A stretch of 64,000 nt of DNA. Source: Polytrichum commune. Taxonomy: Eukaryota; Streptophyta; Polytrichopsida; Polytrichales; Polytrichaceae. The notes under the pieces are model-generated. The model was not told the origin of the DNA. It ran no database searches and was given only the letters and a program-made list of their open reading frames with translations. The stretch lies in assembly GCA_950295325.1 (NCBI GenBank), contig OX485803.1, positions 6,322,001-6,386,000 of the forward strand, in the 5' to 3' direction. The translations under genes and the position numbers were made by a program. Below are positions 10,857-21,894 of the stretch, piece after piece. Each line of letters opens with the position of its first letter. Position 1 is the first letter of the stretch.

Positions 10857-13195
10857 ATTATTGACTCCTGAAGGAACTCCTCGGTCTTCATCAAATGTAG
10901 ATACATCTTCAATACATTTGTTGACACATGTGCTAGCTCATACTGCAAAGCCTGAGACATTGGATTTGGTTGTGGTTCCAAAGCCTAATACGTGCTCATA
11001 TGAACATTGATGTAGCTGCAGTAATTGCTATGCAAACCGCTATGCAAATCCTTTCATGCATGTATAAGACCAGGCACTAATTTATTTTGTTTTGGTGATA
11101 AAAGTATACTTTACAGTAATGCGCACTCTCGATTCATCATCTGGAGTTTGAAGTTGAGGACGTGATGCATGCACAGAACAGTGTTGCAAAAACAACTCCA
11201 TGACGAGTGAAGCTAGGACATGAGCATGAGCATGAGCAAACCCTATCACCAATTTTTCCGGACTTGCCCATGATTTATTGGGATTATTTTAAGGGGTATA
11301 CACACTCCTATGACCAAGTTTGCGACGCACCTACCCAAAGTAGATTTTGTGATGCCCAAACTACATTTATAGGTAACCCCGAGTCATGTTTTTCACATCC
11401 TCATATCTTCCGATCAAAACACTTGTATAGAAATCTGATAGCACCTTAACATGAAACAAAAACTCACCTAAGTTTGGTATCCATATCCTATTCCAAAGTC
11501 ATTGTAACCTACCATTTAAACTAATAATAATACTTGGTGCAAGCATGGTAAAGTGGACCAAGAAAGTACTTTAGTCAATGTGAATTTGGAGGTGCCATTA
11601 GAATATGACCATTATTAAATATAAGTGTGATTCTTCTATGAACCGTTGTTCTTATAGTACACTAGTGTAGGAATCAAGTGATTGAAAAAAAAAATGAAGA
11701 AACCAATCATGTGTTTTAGAATATCTACTTCATTTTTCAACACCTACACAAATTTGTCAGGATTTGCAAGTGGTTGAAAGTGGCATATAAGTAGTCTCAT
11801 AACAACACATTAAATTAGAATTATTTATGTTGACCTAGAACATACTTATATGCACATATTTGTTGGAAAAAAAATCAATAATATCATTCATTTCAGTGTA
11901 AGAAACATTTGCATGAAACACAAATTTAACATCTTTACTTATGAGTACTATTTGAAGGGTGAATTAAGTATTTTTTGTTCATTCTTTTGGGAGTTGTTAT
12001 TGTGTCATATACATGAAGGTCATGATAAATTAATTTCTAATATTTTGCAAATTGTTTTTTAAACATTACATAGCCAAATTTTAATGTTTTCAAGAACCAA
12101 GTGCCTGGGGGGGGGGGGTGGTAGTGAGTGGATGGAGTAGCAATATACGTGCGAACAAATGATAGGGTATTTTAAAAACATGGGGGGTAAAAATTATAAA
12201 TGGACTTAAGAGTAATATAGGGTATCAAAAATGACATTGGACATCTTTAAGATACTATAGGGTATGGAATAATAGGTAAACTGGAATTATAAGTAATGCA
12301 ACCCCCTTTTCTATTAACCCAAAGTAGAAATTTACATAATGATAGCATGTGAAAAAAAAAATTGAAAATTGAAAGTAATACCCCCATATAAAATAGTGGT
12401 TGTTCGCACCTATATCCTTATTTTTTTAACACGTTGACCCCCTCGAGCCAAGTGTTTGATCCACTAGTTCTAATGCAAGGAGCACTATGAGAGCAAGTGA
12501 GATTAAAGCGGGAATCATGAAAAATAGTCCAACTTTTTATCATCATTGATTGTAAAGCTTCACACAACCATTAAAAAACTTAGGATCCTTCAATTTTGGA
12601 ACCATTGGGTCTAGAAAGCATATCAAGTAGGCATATAATAAACCTATGGATACTTTATGTGACATAGAGTGGAATATATGCCCATATTCCATGTCGTTTT
12701 TTTTTTGTTTTTCTCCTAAGTTTTCTTCCATGTTCCAGTGATACTAACAAGCGGTGAAATCACTTACAACGAGTGAGTGCGAGGATTAAAGATTGTCCAC
12801 TTTTATGTGCTTGCCCCCACTTAGAGTTCAAATTGACACTTATTCAGCCTTCCCGGACTTCAAGAACTCCTGAGGAGTCCATTCGAGGGGACCATGAGCA
12901 CGCCATTCTAAGATCTCTTCCTTACAAAGTTTGTAAAATACGCATGTCCTAAGATGAAAGAGGACAATGTGTAATTATGGATTGTGGAGGACAAAAGGGC
13001 ATAGTAGGTGAATGAAGTAATGGTCAAGAAAATGTAATCATGGTACGTTGTATCAAAATGCATGTATATTGTCGCGCTTGTAGAAAGAATGTAGTTGACC
13101 TTTAAAAAAAACAAGAAGACCAAGGTCACAAACACAATTTGCCTTTACTTTGTGTATAAGGCGATGTTTGCCAGAGACAACCCGATCATTAAAAT
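10857..13195. other. Intergenic DNA between kinase-lectin gene and methylase-like remnant
   Basis: No supported gene. There is a GAGCAT-rich short repeat near 11220, a 12-base G run at 12107-12118, and AT-rich low-complexity sequence elsewhere. Small open frames here show no family resemblance. Confidence 0.5.
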
Positions 13196-13387
13196 GGACA
13201 AAGTCTTCAGGTCCTAGAAGGATTGGACAACCCCAAGCCCTTGTACGATGATGCCAAACATGCCAACTACATTGGAGACGAGTTGAAGATAAACTTCTAC
13301 CTAAACATTTTGAGGAGTTTGACACGCGAGGGGGATATAATATTCAACTTCTTTGGAGGAACCAAATCTATGTACACTAGTTGGTAA
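13196..13387 (+). pseudogene. Possible DNA-methylase-like remnant
   Basis: A 63-codon open stretch bounded by stops reads ...YLNILRSLTREGDIIFNFFG followed by GTKSMYTSW. The pattern (helix, T-x-EGD-hydrophobic, xx-F-GG-T/S) resembles the SAM-binding motif I region of N4/N6 DNA methylases, usually written EGDxVLDPFxGSGT. Here the Asp of DPF is replaced and the motif is shortened. There is no start codon and no catalytic DPPY-type motif. It is probably a decayed mobile-element or gene fragment. The assignment is weak. Confidence 0.3.
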
Positions 13388-13477
13388 ATTTCAATTGAAT
13401 TTCCATGAATATTTTCAATTTTGTTTTTTTATCTCAAGTGGTGGTTATAGTTTTGGGCGGTCGCCTGAAACTATTAG

Positions 13478-13528
13478 TTCAAGGCTCATCATATACAAGC
13501 CTTTGTGCTTGTAGATGATGGGCTTGAA
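13478..13528. repeat. Short perfect-loop hairpin
   Basis: The left arm TTCAAGGCTCATCATATACA-AGC (13478-13500) pairs with GCTTGTAGATGATGGGCTTG-AA (13507-13528), with few mismatches and a 6-base loop CTTTGT. It does not belong to a larger inverted-repeat element that I can see. Confidence 0.75.
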
Positions 13529-14074
13529 TGTATATCCATACATTGAACAGGTAGACATCTTGTTCTACAAGACCCAAAGAATGTGGCGAGGAAGATGCAT
13601 CTCGGGGAAATCACTGGCGAAAATCATAGAACAATGTGCGATAAAAAATAGGGTCCAATATATTCATTGTAGGTAAATTTTGTAAAAAATTGTACGTGTA
13701 AAATAGGGGATTTTAAAATAGTGAAACATGTTTACATGTAAAATACCATCACCTTATAATTTTTTTTCCAAGGTAAATAACCCCTCAATAAATAGGTCCC
13801 GAACGCACGTGTATGCAAAATATAAGAGGGAGTGAACTCCCCGAGAGATGCATGTCCTTGACTTGATCCCCAGAAGCTACTGACAAGGCATCGTTGATGG
13901 AGAGGGGGATAATATATAGACTGGCTAAGGCAAAATGTGTCCATGCTCGCCGCCCAAATTAGGCTAACTAGAACGTCAAAAGGAATTGGATGGCAAACAT
14001 GTCAATGATGTCATGAACAAATTATAAAAACCTGTGATTTTAAAGTGGCAATGCTTGTGCGCCGCGCCACTCAC

Positions 14075-15484
14075 CTCGCAGGTTTAACGCTTTGATGTAC
14101 CGAAGTTCTCCACAAATCTCTGGCCGGCTATGAAAATTCCCATCCCGGCATTTTTGAATTGAAGAGTTCAGCCGCTCTGCACATTCCGATCGAAAATTGG
14201 GTCTTAAGGAATGCTCTCCCGCCTTCACTAACTTTTTCATTACATTTCTGGGCAGATCGCCAAACGGGTCCTCTCCAATCAGAATCTCGGAGCACATGAT
14301 GGCAAAGTTGTAAACATTAGCTTTGCGGGAGTTCAGCTCTGCTCTTTCATGATCATCCTCTGCTCTTTCAATTTTAGTAAGACCAAAATCAGCAATCTTC
14401 TCTGAACAAACTGTGGACGATTTGTTTGAAGGATCTCCAAGATTCACAAGCACGTTTCCTAGTTTGAGAGCACAATGCGCCATACGCTTACTGTGATATA
14501 CCTTATGCCTTCCGCAATATCAAGCATCTACACAACCGTTTCTAAAACCGAAATTTTGTTGTTTTCTATTCTGCGCTGCAGATAAGTAGACAGTTCCATG
14601 TCCATCTTCACCATGATGAAAAAGCGTTATGAATGACTTTTAAGAATAGCAGAGTAGGTGCACTATACAGGGATGCCCTGGTTCCTTCAAAGCCACCACC
14701 TCTTCATCAAATGAGTAAGCGTATTGCTTGCTGAATATCTGAATTGCATACGCACCTCCCAGAAGACTTGTCAGTCGTACCTCTGGGAAGGAACCTCTCC
14801 CCACCAAAGCGCCGCTGCAATACTTATTATTTCTTCAGGATTTAGGAATAACATTTGAGAGGACGACGTTGACGATAGAAATTGATGTGCAACCTCATCC
14901 TCAATTAGGTCGTTCAGCTTCACACATCTGAGATGTTCCTTGAGGACCTTCTCATCTTCAGTCCTCGCTGTCAGCAGACCTAATTTGTCCCCAAAAGATA
15001 GATTACCTTCACATAAGGCTGGTTCAAATGGCGTGGTGCTAAAATATTCTGCAAAGTTTTCCACAATAATGCTTCGAAGAACAGATGTATGCCATTGAAC
15101 GTCGCAGAGTGGTTGTGAAAAAGTTTCTTTCATATCAACTTGCTCAATAGCTGCTTTTAGCCATTCTGGAGTGATGACACAGCTGGATTGGACGAGCCTC
15201 TCATCGTTTATGAGGGCGTGGTGAAGCTCTTGAAGCTCTGGAATTGCTCATTCATCAAAGAGAGGAGGACTGCGGAATTTGTGCCAACGTCTCTTCAAGC
15301 CTTCTGATGAGGAATTCACATTGGTGACTGTTCATAAGAAAATATCTTTCGCTAGCTCCTTTTCCACTAGCATGCTCACATGATATGTTTACTATTCCCT
15401 TGCAGAGGTTCAGTAATTCGTTTGCGCCTGGCTTGGACCGTTGTTTATGGTGCTTGCCCACAACGAGCGGAAGAGCTGAGCCAT
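14075..15484 (-). pseudogene. Decayed paralogue of the kinase-lectin gene
   Basis: Read right to left, it follows the 7847-9380 exon segment by segment. It opens with MAQ...RSLW (15484), then NELLNLCKGIV...CEFLIRRLEETLAQIPQSS, CDVQWHTSVLRSI, and GRGSFPEV with GGAYAIQIF (the ATP-binding Lys is now Gln). DIAEGIRYI follows, then HCALKLGNVLVNL (HRDLK has lost Arg and Asp), KIADFGLTK and ELRYIKALNLRG. The APE region is deleted. The reading frame shifts several times (near 15430, 15130-15255 and 14770-14500) and has in-frame stops near 14640 and 14525. The exon ends at the same CTGCGAG|GT donor (14075) as its paralogue, so the duplication was at DNA level. No jacalin exons were found to the left. 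It cannot make an active kinase. Confidence 0.88.
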
Positions 15485-16505
15485 GAAAAGTGTACTTGCT
15501 TTTGATACTAACAGAGTATAAGTTTCCTTCCTCCAAACGCTCAAAACTGAGCTAATACGCTCCAAGTTATACATAGTCCATACTGGCAAGTCCTTGACCT
15601 CATAATACTCCATCTTCTCGATTTTCACTGTTTAGAGTGGATATAAAAATTGTTGAAAAGATCCACAAAGTCGTCTTAATAATAGCTTGCTGCAATCCAA
15701 ATCTCTTCATTTGAGAAAAATTAACACTAGCTAGTGTTGTTGGTGTAGTCCGTGGAATTACTGCGTGTAGCACATAGACTCGGACCACCAAACAATCAAA
15801 AACTTGTCCAAAATCACTTTCTGTCACCTTCAATCTGATACACTTGGACAGTATAGGAGGGGCACTGCAAGCTTACCAAGTCGAAGAATTTGTCTGAATG
15901 TCGAGGCAATCAGCTTAGCCTTTGAGCACTTGCGACTAACCATGGCTTCCAGAAGAAACGAATACTCAGAGCTCCAACATATAGGTTGGTGATGCTCCGC
16001 ATAACATGACTCGTTACATCGATATGGTATTGCAGCACCTGCAATCTAACTCTAGCTTCCATTCAACAGTATTGCCGAACCTGCGTAGACAAACGAGCAT
16101 AAGCACCGATGTATTCACCAGTATTAAACAACCATTTCCTGCATAATCAGGACATGATAACTTCATCACCGCACCTGTAAAACATGTTGAAGCATTGTGT
16201 GATTTGAGCCTTGGCAAGTCCAGCTCAGATGCCACGTCATCATGGTGTGTCCACCTTGGAATCTACACTCTAAGGATCCACGTCATCGAGAACACCACAT
16301 CATCACGTCCATTGCGAAGTAACCAACCGGGGAACATTCTGGAACCTCCGGACTACCGCAAACAGACTGACTCCCTTCTTGGGGCTCCCTCTCCAGATCC
16401 GAATGTGAACGTATGGAGGACAAGCAAGAGTGGTGATTAGTTGCACATAACATATTCTAGGAATTATAGATAGAGAGTGAGACAATATATCTGGTCGTAT
16501 TCTCA
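15485..16505. other. Intergenic stretch upstream of the kinase pseudogene
   Basis: No recognised gene or RNA. Small open frames on both strands lack family resemblance. It may contain remnants of the pseudogene's promoter. Confidence 0.4.
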
Positions 16506-16770
16506 GGGCCACTTCACACATGAGCCAAGAGCCGTGACCTTGTAATGGTGAAGACCCTTGACTCTCATCCAAAGGCCGTACCATGAGTGTTGGGAAAGCC
16601 GTTGTATGTAGTCTCGGGCCCTAAAGCATAGTGTGAAGTGAGAATGGACCATGTTGCGGGACCATTGCATACTTTGTTGGCGGAAAAAGAGGGGAGGATT
16701 TGATTTGATTTAATATAATATGTTTCAAATTTTATCAATTTTAAGAGAATTATTTGGTGGTGTTTGTCAG

Positions 16771-16831
16771 TCTTGGAATCTGTCCAGGAATCTATCTTGG
16801 AATCTGATCTGGAATCTGCCCTGAAATCTGT
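16771..16831 (+). repeat. 12-bp tandem repeat (GGAATCTGnyCT)
   Basis: Five tandem units of about 12 bp (TTGGAATCTGTCC, AGGAATCTATC, TTGGAATCTGATC, TGGAATCTGCCC, TGAAATCTGTCC) inside the MITE at 16506-17112. Confidence 0.8.
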
Positions 16832-16856
16832 CCTGCTGAAAAAAAATTTAAAAAAT

Positions 16857-16927
16857 CATGGTCTCCCGGAATTTTCGTCACACCCACCTCTTAGAGGTGG
16901 CCCTGATGAAAATTCCGGTAGACCATG
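16857..16927. repeat. 35-bp-arm hairpin in the MITE centre
   Basis: The left arm starting CATGGTCTCCCGGAATTTTC (16857) pairs with the right arm ending GAAAATTCCGGTAGACCATG (16927). Arms are about 35 bp with a few mismatches and almost no loop. Confidence 0.85.
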
Positions 16928-17112
16928 CACCCTTATCCATAGTCCACCATGTAGGACTCCATGTAGACTTTTCATCCACGAACTTTTTTTGGGGCCTTTA
17001 GGCCTTCACCTCCTAGTGTGAAGTGAAGTTGGACGGTCTCCGCCTTTTCGACCAATGAGAGCTCTTACATTGCCATGGTCAAGGGCCTTCAGCCTTGTGT
17101 GTGAAGTGGCCC

Positions 17113-18263
17113 TCATGTTATGAAATGAAGAGTTACAGTTTCATTGAGTTTTGTGTGCACAACTCACGTGAATGATGCATGCTTCTAAAAATCTAGTGTA
17201 TCGACAGGCTATGGGCCTACATACGTATTTGAGAGATTAGATTCAACATGTTTATCAAAATTGATAGAAACGAAACAGAGGAAGGAGGGATCAAAGCAGT
17301 ATACAATTTCGCAGGAAAGAATTCCAAACCTAAGGAAGCTCCACCACAAGGAGCCTTGGAGGCTTTCCTCACATGGGAAAGTGGATGGTTTTCTTGGTGA
17401 ACAGGAGGGTTGCAAGACTGGAGCTCTTGCCCATTTGGAAAACAAAAGAAATGGGGAATTTTAGGAATTTGCCACATGGCCAACAGGGGAGGTGGTGGGA
17501 ATTCCCCACATGGGAATAGTTGTGGGACAGAGTTGGATTTTGGGGATTTCCATCCGCAATGCTAGGGACGATATGAAACATATTTCCATCCTTCAAATGT
17601 AGATGGTTTTCATCCAAAGAGTATATGACGATGTGCACCACTTAAATCTTTGTGAAGATGTATAGTTTTTATCGCGGTCTCTAATTCTTTATCCAAAAAA
17701 TTAAAGAAGGATGTGTGCCAACATTTCGTTGCTAGAAATTATTAGTTTTCTATTTTGACATTATATATATATATACACATAGTATTCGCCTCGGATATTA
17801 TTGATAGGCTCTAACAATTGAAGAAGCCAATTCATCTACACTTCAGTTCATCTTCAATGCCAAATTAACAACATGCTCATTTATTGAGCTTTATTTTATA
17901 CATCAGACAGTGACTTCGTGATGTTGTAGTTTTGGTTGGAGATAAAATTGTTTTGCAACACTGCCCACGAAAACATTTGACACATTTTCATGCACAAATA
18001 GTAAGTTTTACTCATTTCCATCATCCAACTAATTCTACACAATACACAAAGAAACTTCAAACTATGATAACATCATTTAGAGTAGCTTATTAGCATAAAT
18101 AATAAAGGAATCAACTAACTCCACCTACAATGACTATTATGATAAGTATATAATAAATCTCCGCGAATTTCATACACTCTTAGCAGTAGCAATGGTCTCC
18201 ATAATTATATTTGATTGCAATGGAAGAGATGTCGTATTTTGAACAACATGCGATCCAAAGTAC
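17113..18263. other. Intergenic DNA without recognised genes
   Basis: No supported coding or RNA feature. There is a short (TA)n stretch at about 17764-17775. Confidence 0.4.
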
Positions 18264-18272
18264 GATCCACCC

Positions 18273-18686
18273 TCGGGGAGTGCACTTAAAGCTAAGACTA
18301 GGAAACCACATGAGTGCGTACTTTCGACCCCCCTATGTATGTACTAAAAAATCATTTAAAATTTGTTAAAATAATATGAAGTTGTTAAACACAATCTAAA
18401 GTTCTTGTTGTATAAATTTCAAAAAATAATCGCTTGTAAATATTTTTAAATTTATTTTTGAAGCGAAAAACAACACATTTCAGTTCAAACTTCTTTAAAA
18501 AAATTAATAAGATTTTTAAAACTTTTGGTCCTGGAATTTACACCAAATGATAGATATATACGTAATGATTTAGCACCTAAAAATTATTAATTTAAAAATT
18601 ATTTCAAGGTCAAGTATTGTATGGGGTATGCTATTAAAACGCACTCACGTGGTTTCCTAATCCTAACTTTTAGTGCACTCCCCGGG
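18273..18686. mobile_element. Mutator-like MITE with 9-bp TSD GATCCACCC
   Basis: Direct duplications GATCCACCC lie at 18264-18272 and 18687-18695. The ends are inverted repeats of about 50 bp: CGGGGAGTGCACTTAAAG...GGAAACCACATGAGTGCG on the left, and on the inverted right side CGGGGAGTGCACTAAAAG...GGAAACCACGTGAGTGCG. It is 414 bp and AT-rich inside, with no coding capacity. A 9-bp duplication is typical of Mutator-like elements. Confidence 0.85.
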
Positions 18687-19170
18687 GATCCACCCGATTA
18701 AAAACTAAAGAAAATTACCATATGTTTAAATTTCTTACTAGTAGGTTGTCACATGATCATTACCATCATGTCCCATTTCGACCCATCCTATCGAATTGGA
18801 CAGGACAATCAACGGCACATGATTATTTAAATCATACATTTCCTACATGCATTGGGCAGTCTTGATTCTTATATCAGACCCTATATTTTATTTTGTTCAA
18901 TTTCTAACCAAAAAAAACTAAAAAGATGACCATTTCCCAAAAAAAATCTATAGTCAAATGTTATTTGTCTAAAAAATTATTATTAGTCATATATATTGGT
19001 ATTTGCAAAATAACATAGTTTCCATGGAAACTGCTTGGGTAGGACAAATATTTAAAGAAATTGATAAAAAATAATGCCCTCTTGAGTATAAGGTCTCACA
19101 CTATTTCAATGTGTGTTGACATGTATTGTAGGCCATAGTATAATGTGTTGAGGGGTAAGTCAAAATATAA

Positions 19171-19577
19171 GGGTTGGTTCACACGGGGTCTCAAATTCCA
19201 AGTCCCAAGTCATTTGAGATCAATCCATGCAATCTTAGCCATTGAGAGCATGAAAGTTGATACTACTTACCACTTGAAACGGGGTCTCAAGTCCTAAATT
19301 TCAAATATGAGATGGATGCCTACGTGGCAACATTTTTTGGAGGTGAGGCTCGGGACTTGTGTTCAGAGTTGGGTCAAGCAAAAAGCTAGACCTGACTCTC
19401 AACACAAGTCCCGTGAATATATTTGCATAAAATAATCAATATATATCAACCATATTTAAACCATATTAACCATATTTAAATGGTTTCTTGAGGCTCAAAA
19501 GTTGGGACTTTGCCTCCATGTTGGGAGTTGTTAACATGAATGAGACTTGGGACTTGGGACTCCATGTGAACCAAAAG
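19171..19577. mobile_element. MITE-like element with TTGGTTCACAYGG ends and central hairpin
   Basis: The left end TTGGTTCACACGGGGTCTC and the inverted right end TTGGTTCACATGGAGTCCC continue into CCAAGTCCCAAGTC on both sides, giving inverted ends of about 35-40 bp. The centre holds a 25-bp-arm hairpin: CGGGACTTGTGTTCAGAGTT at 19351 pairs with the arm ending at 19413. The exact ends and duplication are unclear. Confidence 0.7.
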
Positions 19578-20841
19578 GATAGGGTAAATGTAAGGTAATG
19601 TACTGATTTGGTGGTCGAGCGTTGGTAAGTAAAAAACTACAATTGGATGTGAGTTTGATTTCACTTTCACATGCTACAGTGGTAACCTTGGATTAAGTAA
19701 GACATTGTAACTCAATTCTCTAGCTCATGATCTAAAAGACGTTGCCATTAGAATGAAAACTAAAATTGAATAGATGATTTGAGATGAAGATGCATAATGA
19801 AAGACCAATTAAAAATAAACATAAATAAATAAATGCACCATACCATGTTCTACTTATTTTGTTGTGGTTACAATCCATGGATATTATGATTAGCATGGCC
19901 AAGACCATGTAACACACTATTGCCAACCATTGTGATTAAAATTATATTTAATCCAAGAAAATTGAAATCATGCAAGGATGACTACATTGTAATTTCAAGT
20001 TGCATCAAATGGGGTTAATTAAAGCAAGACTATTGACTATACCAAAGTGCCTTTAGCTTCGGTAACGCGACTCAAATGGGATACTTTATGCAAGATTATT
20101 GACGAATGTTGTGCCTATGTTTGTGCACCGCACTTGGTTTAATCAAAATGAGCTCACTGCTAGACTATTGCATGAGTAAATAATATGAGTTGAGAGACAA
20201 GCACAATTGTTTGTATTGTTGTGAGAGTTTATAAGAATTTACTCTATACATCACCATCCAATTGATGATTCAAAAGCAAAATAACTTGAACGAATCATAT
20301 GATTGTCTTAATCAAACTTATTTGTGACACCTAGATGATATAATGATCAACTTTTAAGTCTTCCCTAAGTATTTTCTCAGTTTGCTTATCATATTCAAAA
20401 TATAGACTACAAGAGCAATCATGAACCAACCTTAGAGTTCATAAAAAGGTACCGACCTAGACCTACTCGGCTTTTGCTAGCTCCTAGCTTAGTATGTCAA
20501 CCCATATGCTATGTGGGTCTACACCCTTTGCAACAACCATTGAAAATGAATCCACCAACCAGCTTAATCACCAACTACAATAGTCACATTGATGTTATTT
20601 GACAAATATGCAATATAAATGAATATACCACAAAAGTTTAAGGTCATAAGCTTATATATCACCCAATCTTATATGTCCCTTAGATTTATACACCATTTAG
20701 TTTATCATTGAAATAGTTTAAACCATAACATAATGTGCACACATAGTTCAAGTATCTAAAATTTTAGAGGGTTTTAGGATTTTTTAAATGCCCCAATAGC
20801 ACTCCAACCCAGTTATGAGTTTAGGCTTTAGGCTTTTATAG
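19578..20841. other. Intergenic DNA without recognised genes
   Basis: AT-rich, with no supported coding or RNA feature on either strand. Confidence 0.4.
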
Positions 20842-20977
20842 TCAGCTAGCTTGCACCTCAACGAGCATGTCAATTTCCTTCATGCTTCTGTCACTCCATG
20901 TGGCATTGCCCAAAACCAATGTGCATGCATTCACATTGGATATGATTGTAGCCGAGTTGTGTTCATTATGCCATTGA
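20842..20977 (-). CDS. Possible terminal exon of the TPR-like gene
   Basis: After a strong acceptor (TTTTTGTTTGCAG) an open stretch of 44 codons ends with TGA: WHNEHNSATIISNVNACTLV...LGNATWSDRSMKEIDMLVEV. I do not recognise a family. It lies downstream of, and on the same strand as, the TPR exons. The linking exon(s) were not identified, so membership in that gene is a guess. Confidence 0.25.
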
Positions 20978-21894
20978 CTGCAAACAAAAATTCTTACTAA
21001 GTTAAAAACTATAACTTGTCAATACAACCCAAAAATGAACAACATCAATGCAATGGCCAGTTGCAAATGTTGTTGAAACAAAGTAGGGGTATCCTAGTCA
21101 TTATACACTATATTTATAGTGTGCATGTATCATTATATATACACACATGTCATATTAAATTATACATAAATGTAGTGCATATTGATTTTTTTGAATGTTG
21201 ACTAAGGTGATGCAATATTCTTGTTATCCTTACAAGTAACATGCATTGCATGGGATTCACATGATTTGTAAATTTGCAATAGCAATGTAGTATAAGTGTG
21301 AAAGCATACATTACGAATGGACACTTCATTCACACCGGCCCCTTAGAAGGGATCGGAGTTTCTATCTCATATCTCTGTGAAAGCATGTCAAATCATGTAG
21401 GATTTGACTTCAGGTCTTTTGTGAATGGACATGTCCAGTAAATATAATTTGACAATTGACGGGGATTAGGTATCAAAAACTCACCTATGATTGGCTTCGT
21501 ATTTTCAGTTTCATGATTTGAAAAGTCCATGTAGTACCTTTGCAACTATTAAAGAGAAAATGAGTTGACGCAATCTTTCTCCAATGTTTGGTAAGCTTTA
21601 TCAAGTGTCCCATTGTTGTAGAGCCTTGCAATGAAATCTTTCTGAGGATTATAGTGGTGGTAGATCTTGAACATTGACTGGGAGCTTTGTCGGTATGACC
21701 TTTGCCTTTGTTGCAAACTGCATCCCAAAACCCTTATTATACACAAGTAATCAAACAAAAACAAAAAGTACTTGTTGTTTATTCATAAGTAACACAAAGG
21801 ATGTCAAATTAATTATCCTTAATTGGCTAAGGTATGTCACAAGATTAAGTAAAATATTTTGCAATTTATAAACTTGTAAGATTTATATACACAC

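Larger units (their letters stand above)
16506..17112. mobile_element. MITE-like element, GGGCCACTTCACACA ends, TSD TCA
   Basis: The left end GGGCCACTTCACACATGAGC and the inverted right end GGGCCACTTCACACACAAGG form terminal inverted repeats. Three-base TCA duplications flank them (16503-16505 and 17113-17115). Length is 607 bp with no transposase. GGGCC ends with a 3-bp duplication suggest a PIF/Harbinger (Tourist-like) element, though TWA duplications are more typical. It contains a 12-bp tandem repeat and a large central hairpin, listed separately. Confidence 0.75.

Noticed and set aside
21549-21764. Minus-strand frame between TPR exons and the possible terminal exon
   Set aside because: Other frames here gave a short FATKAKVIPTKLP reading after an AG, but no donor follows and no TPR-family match was found.
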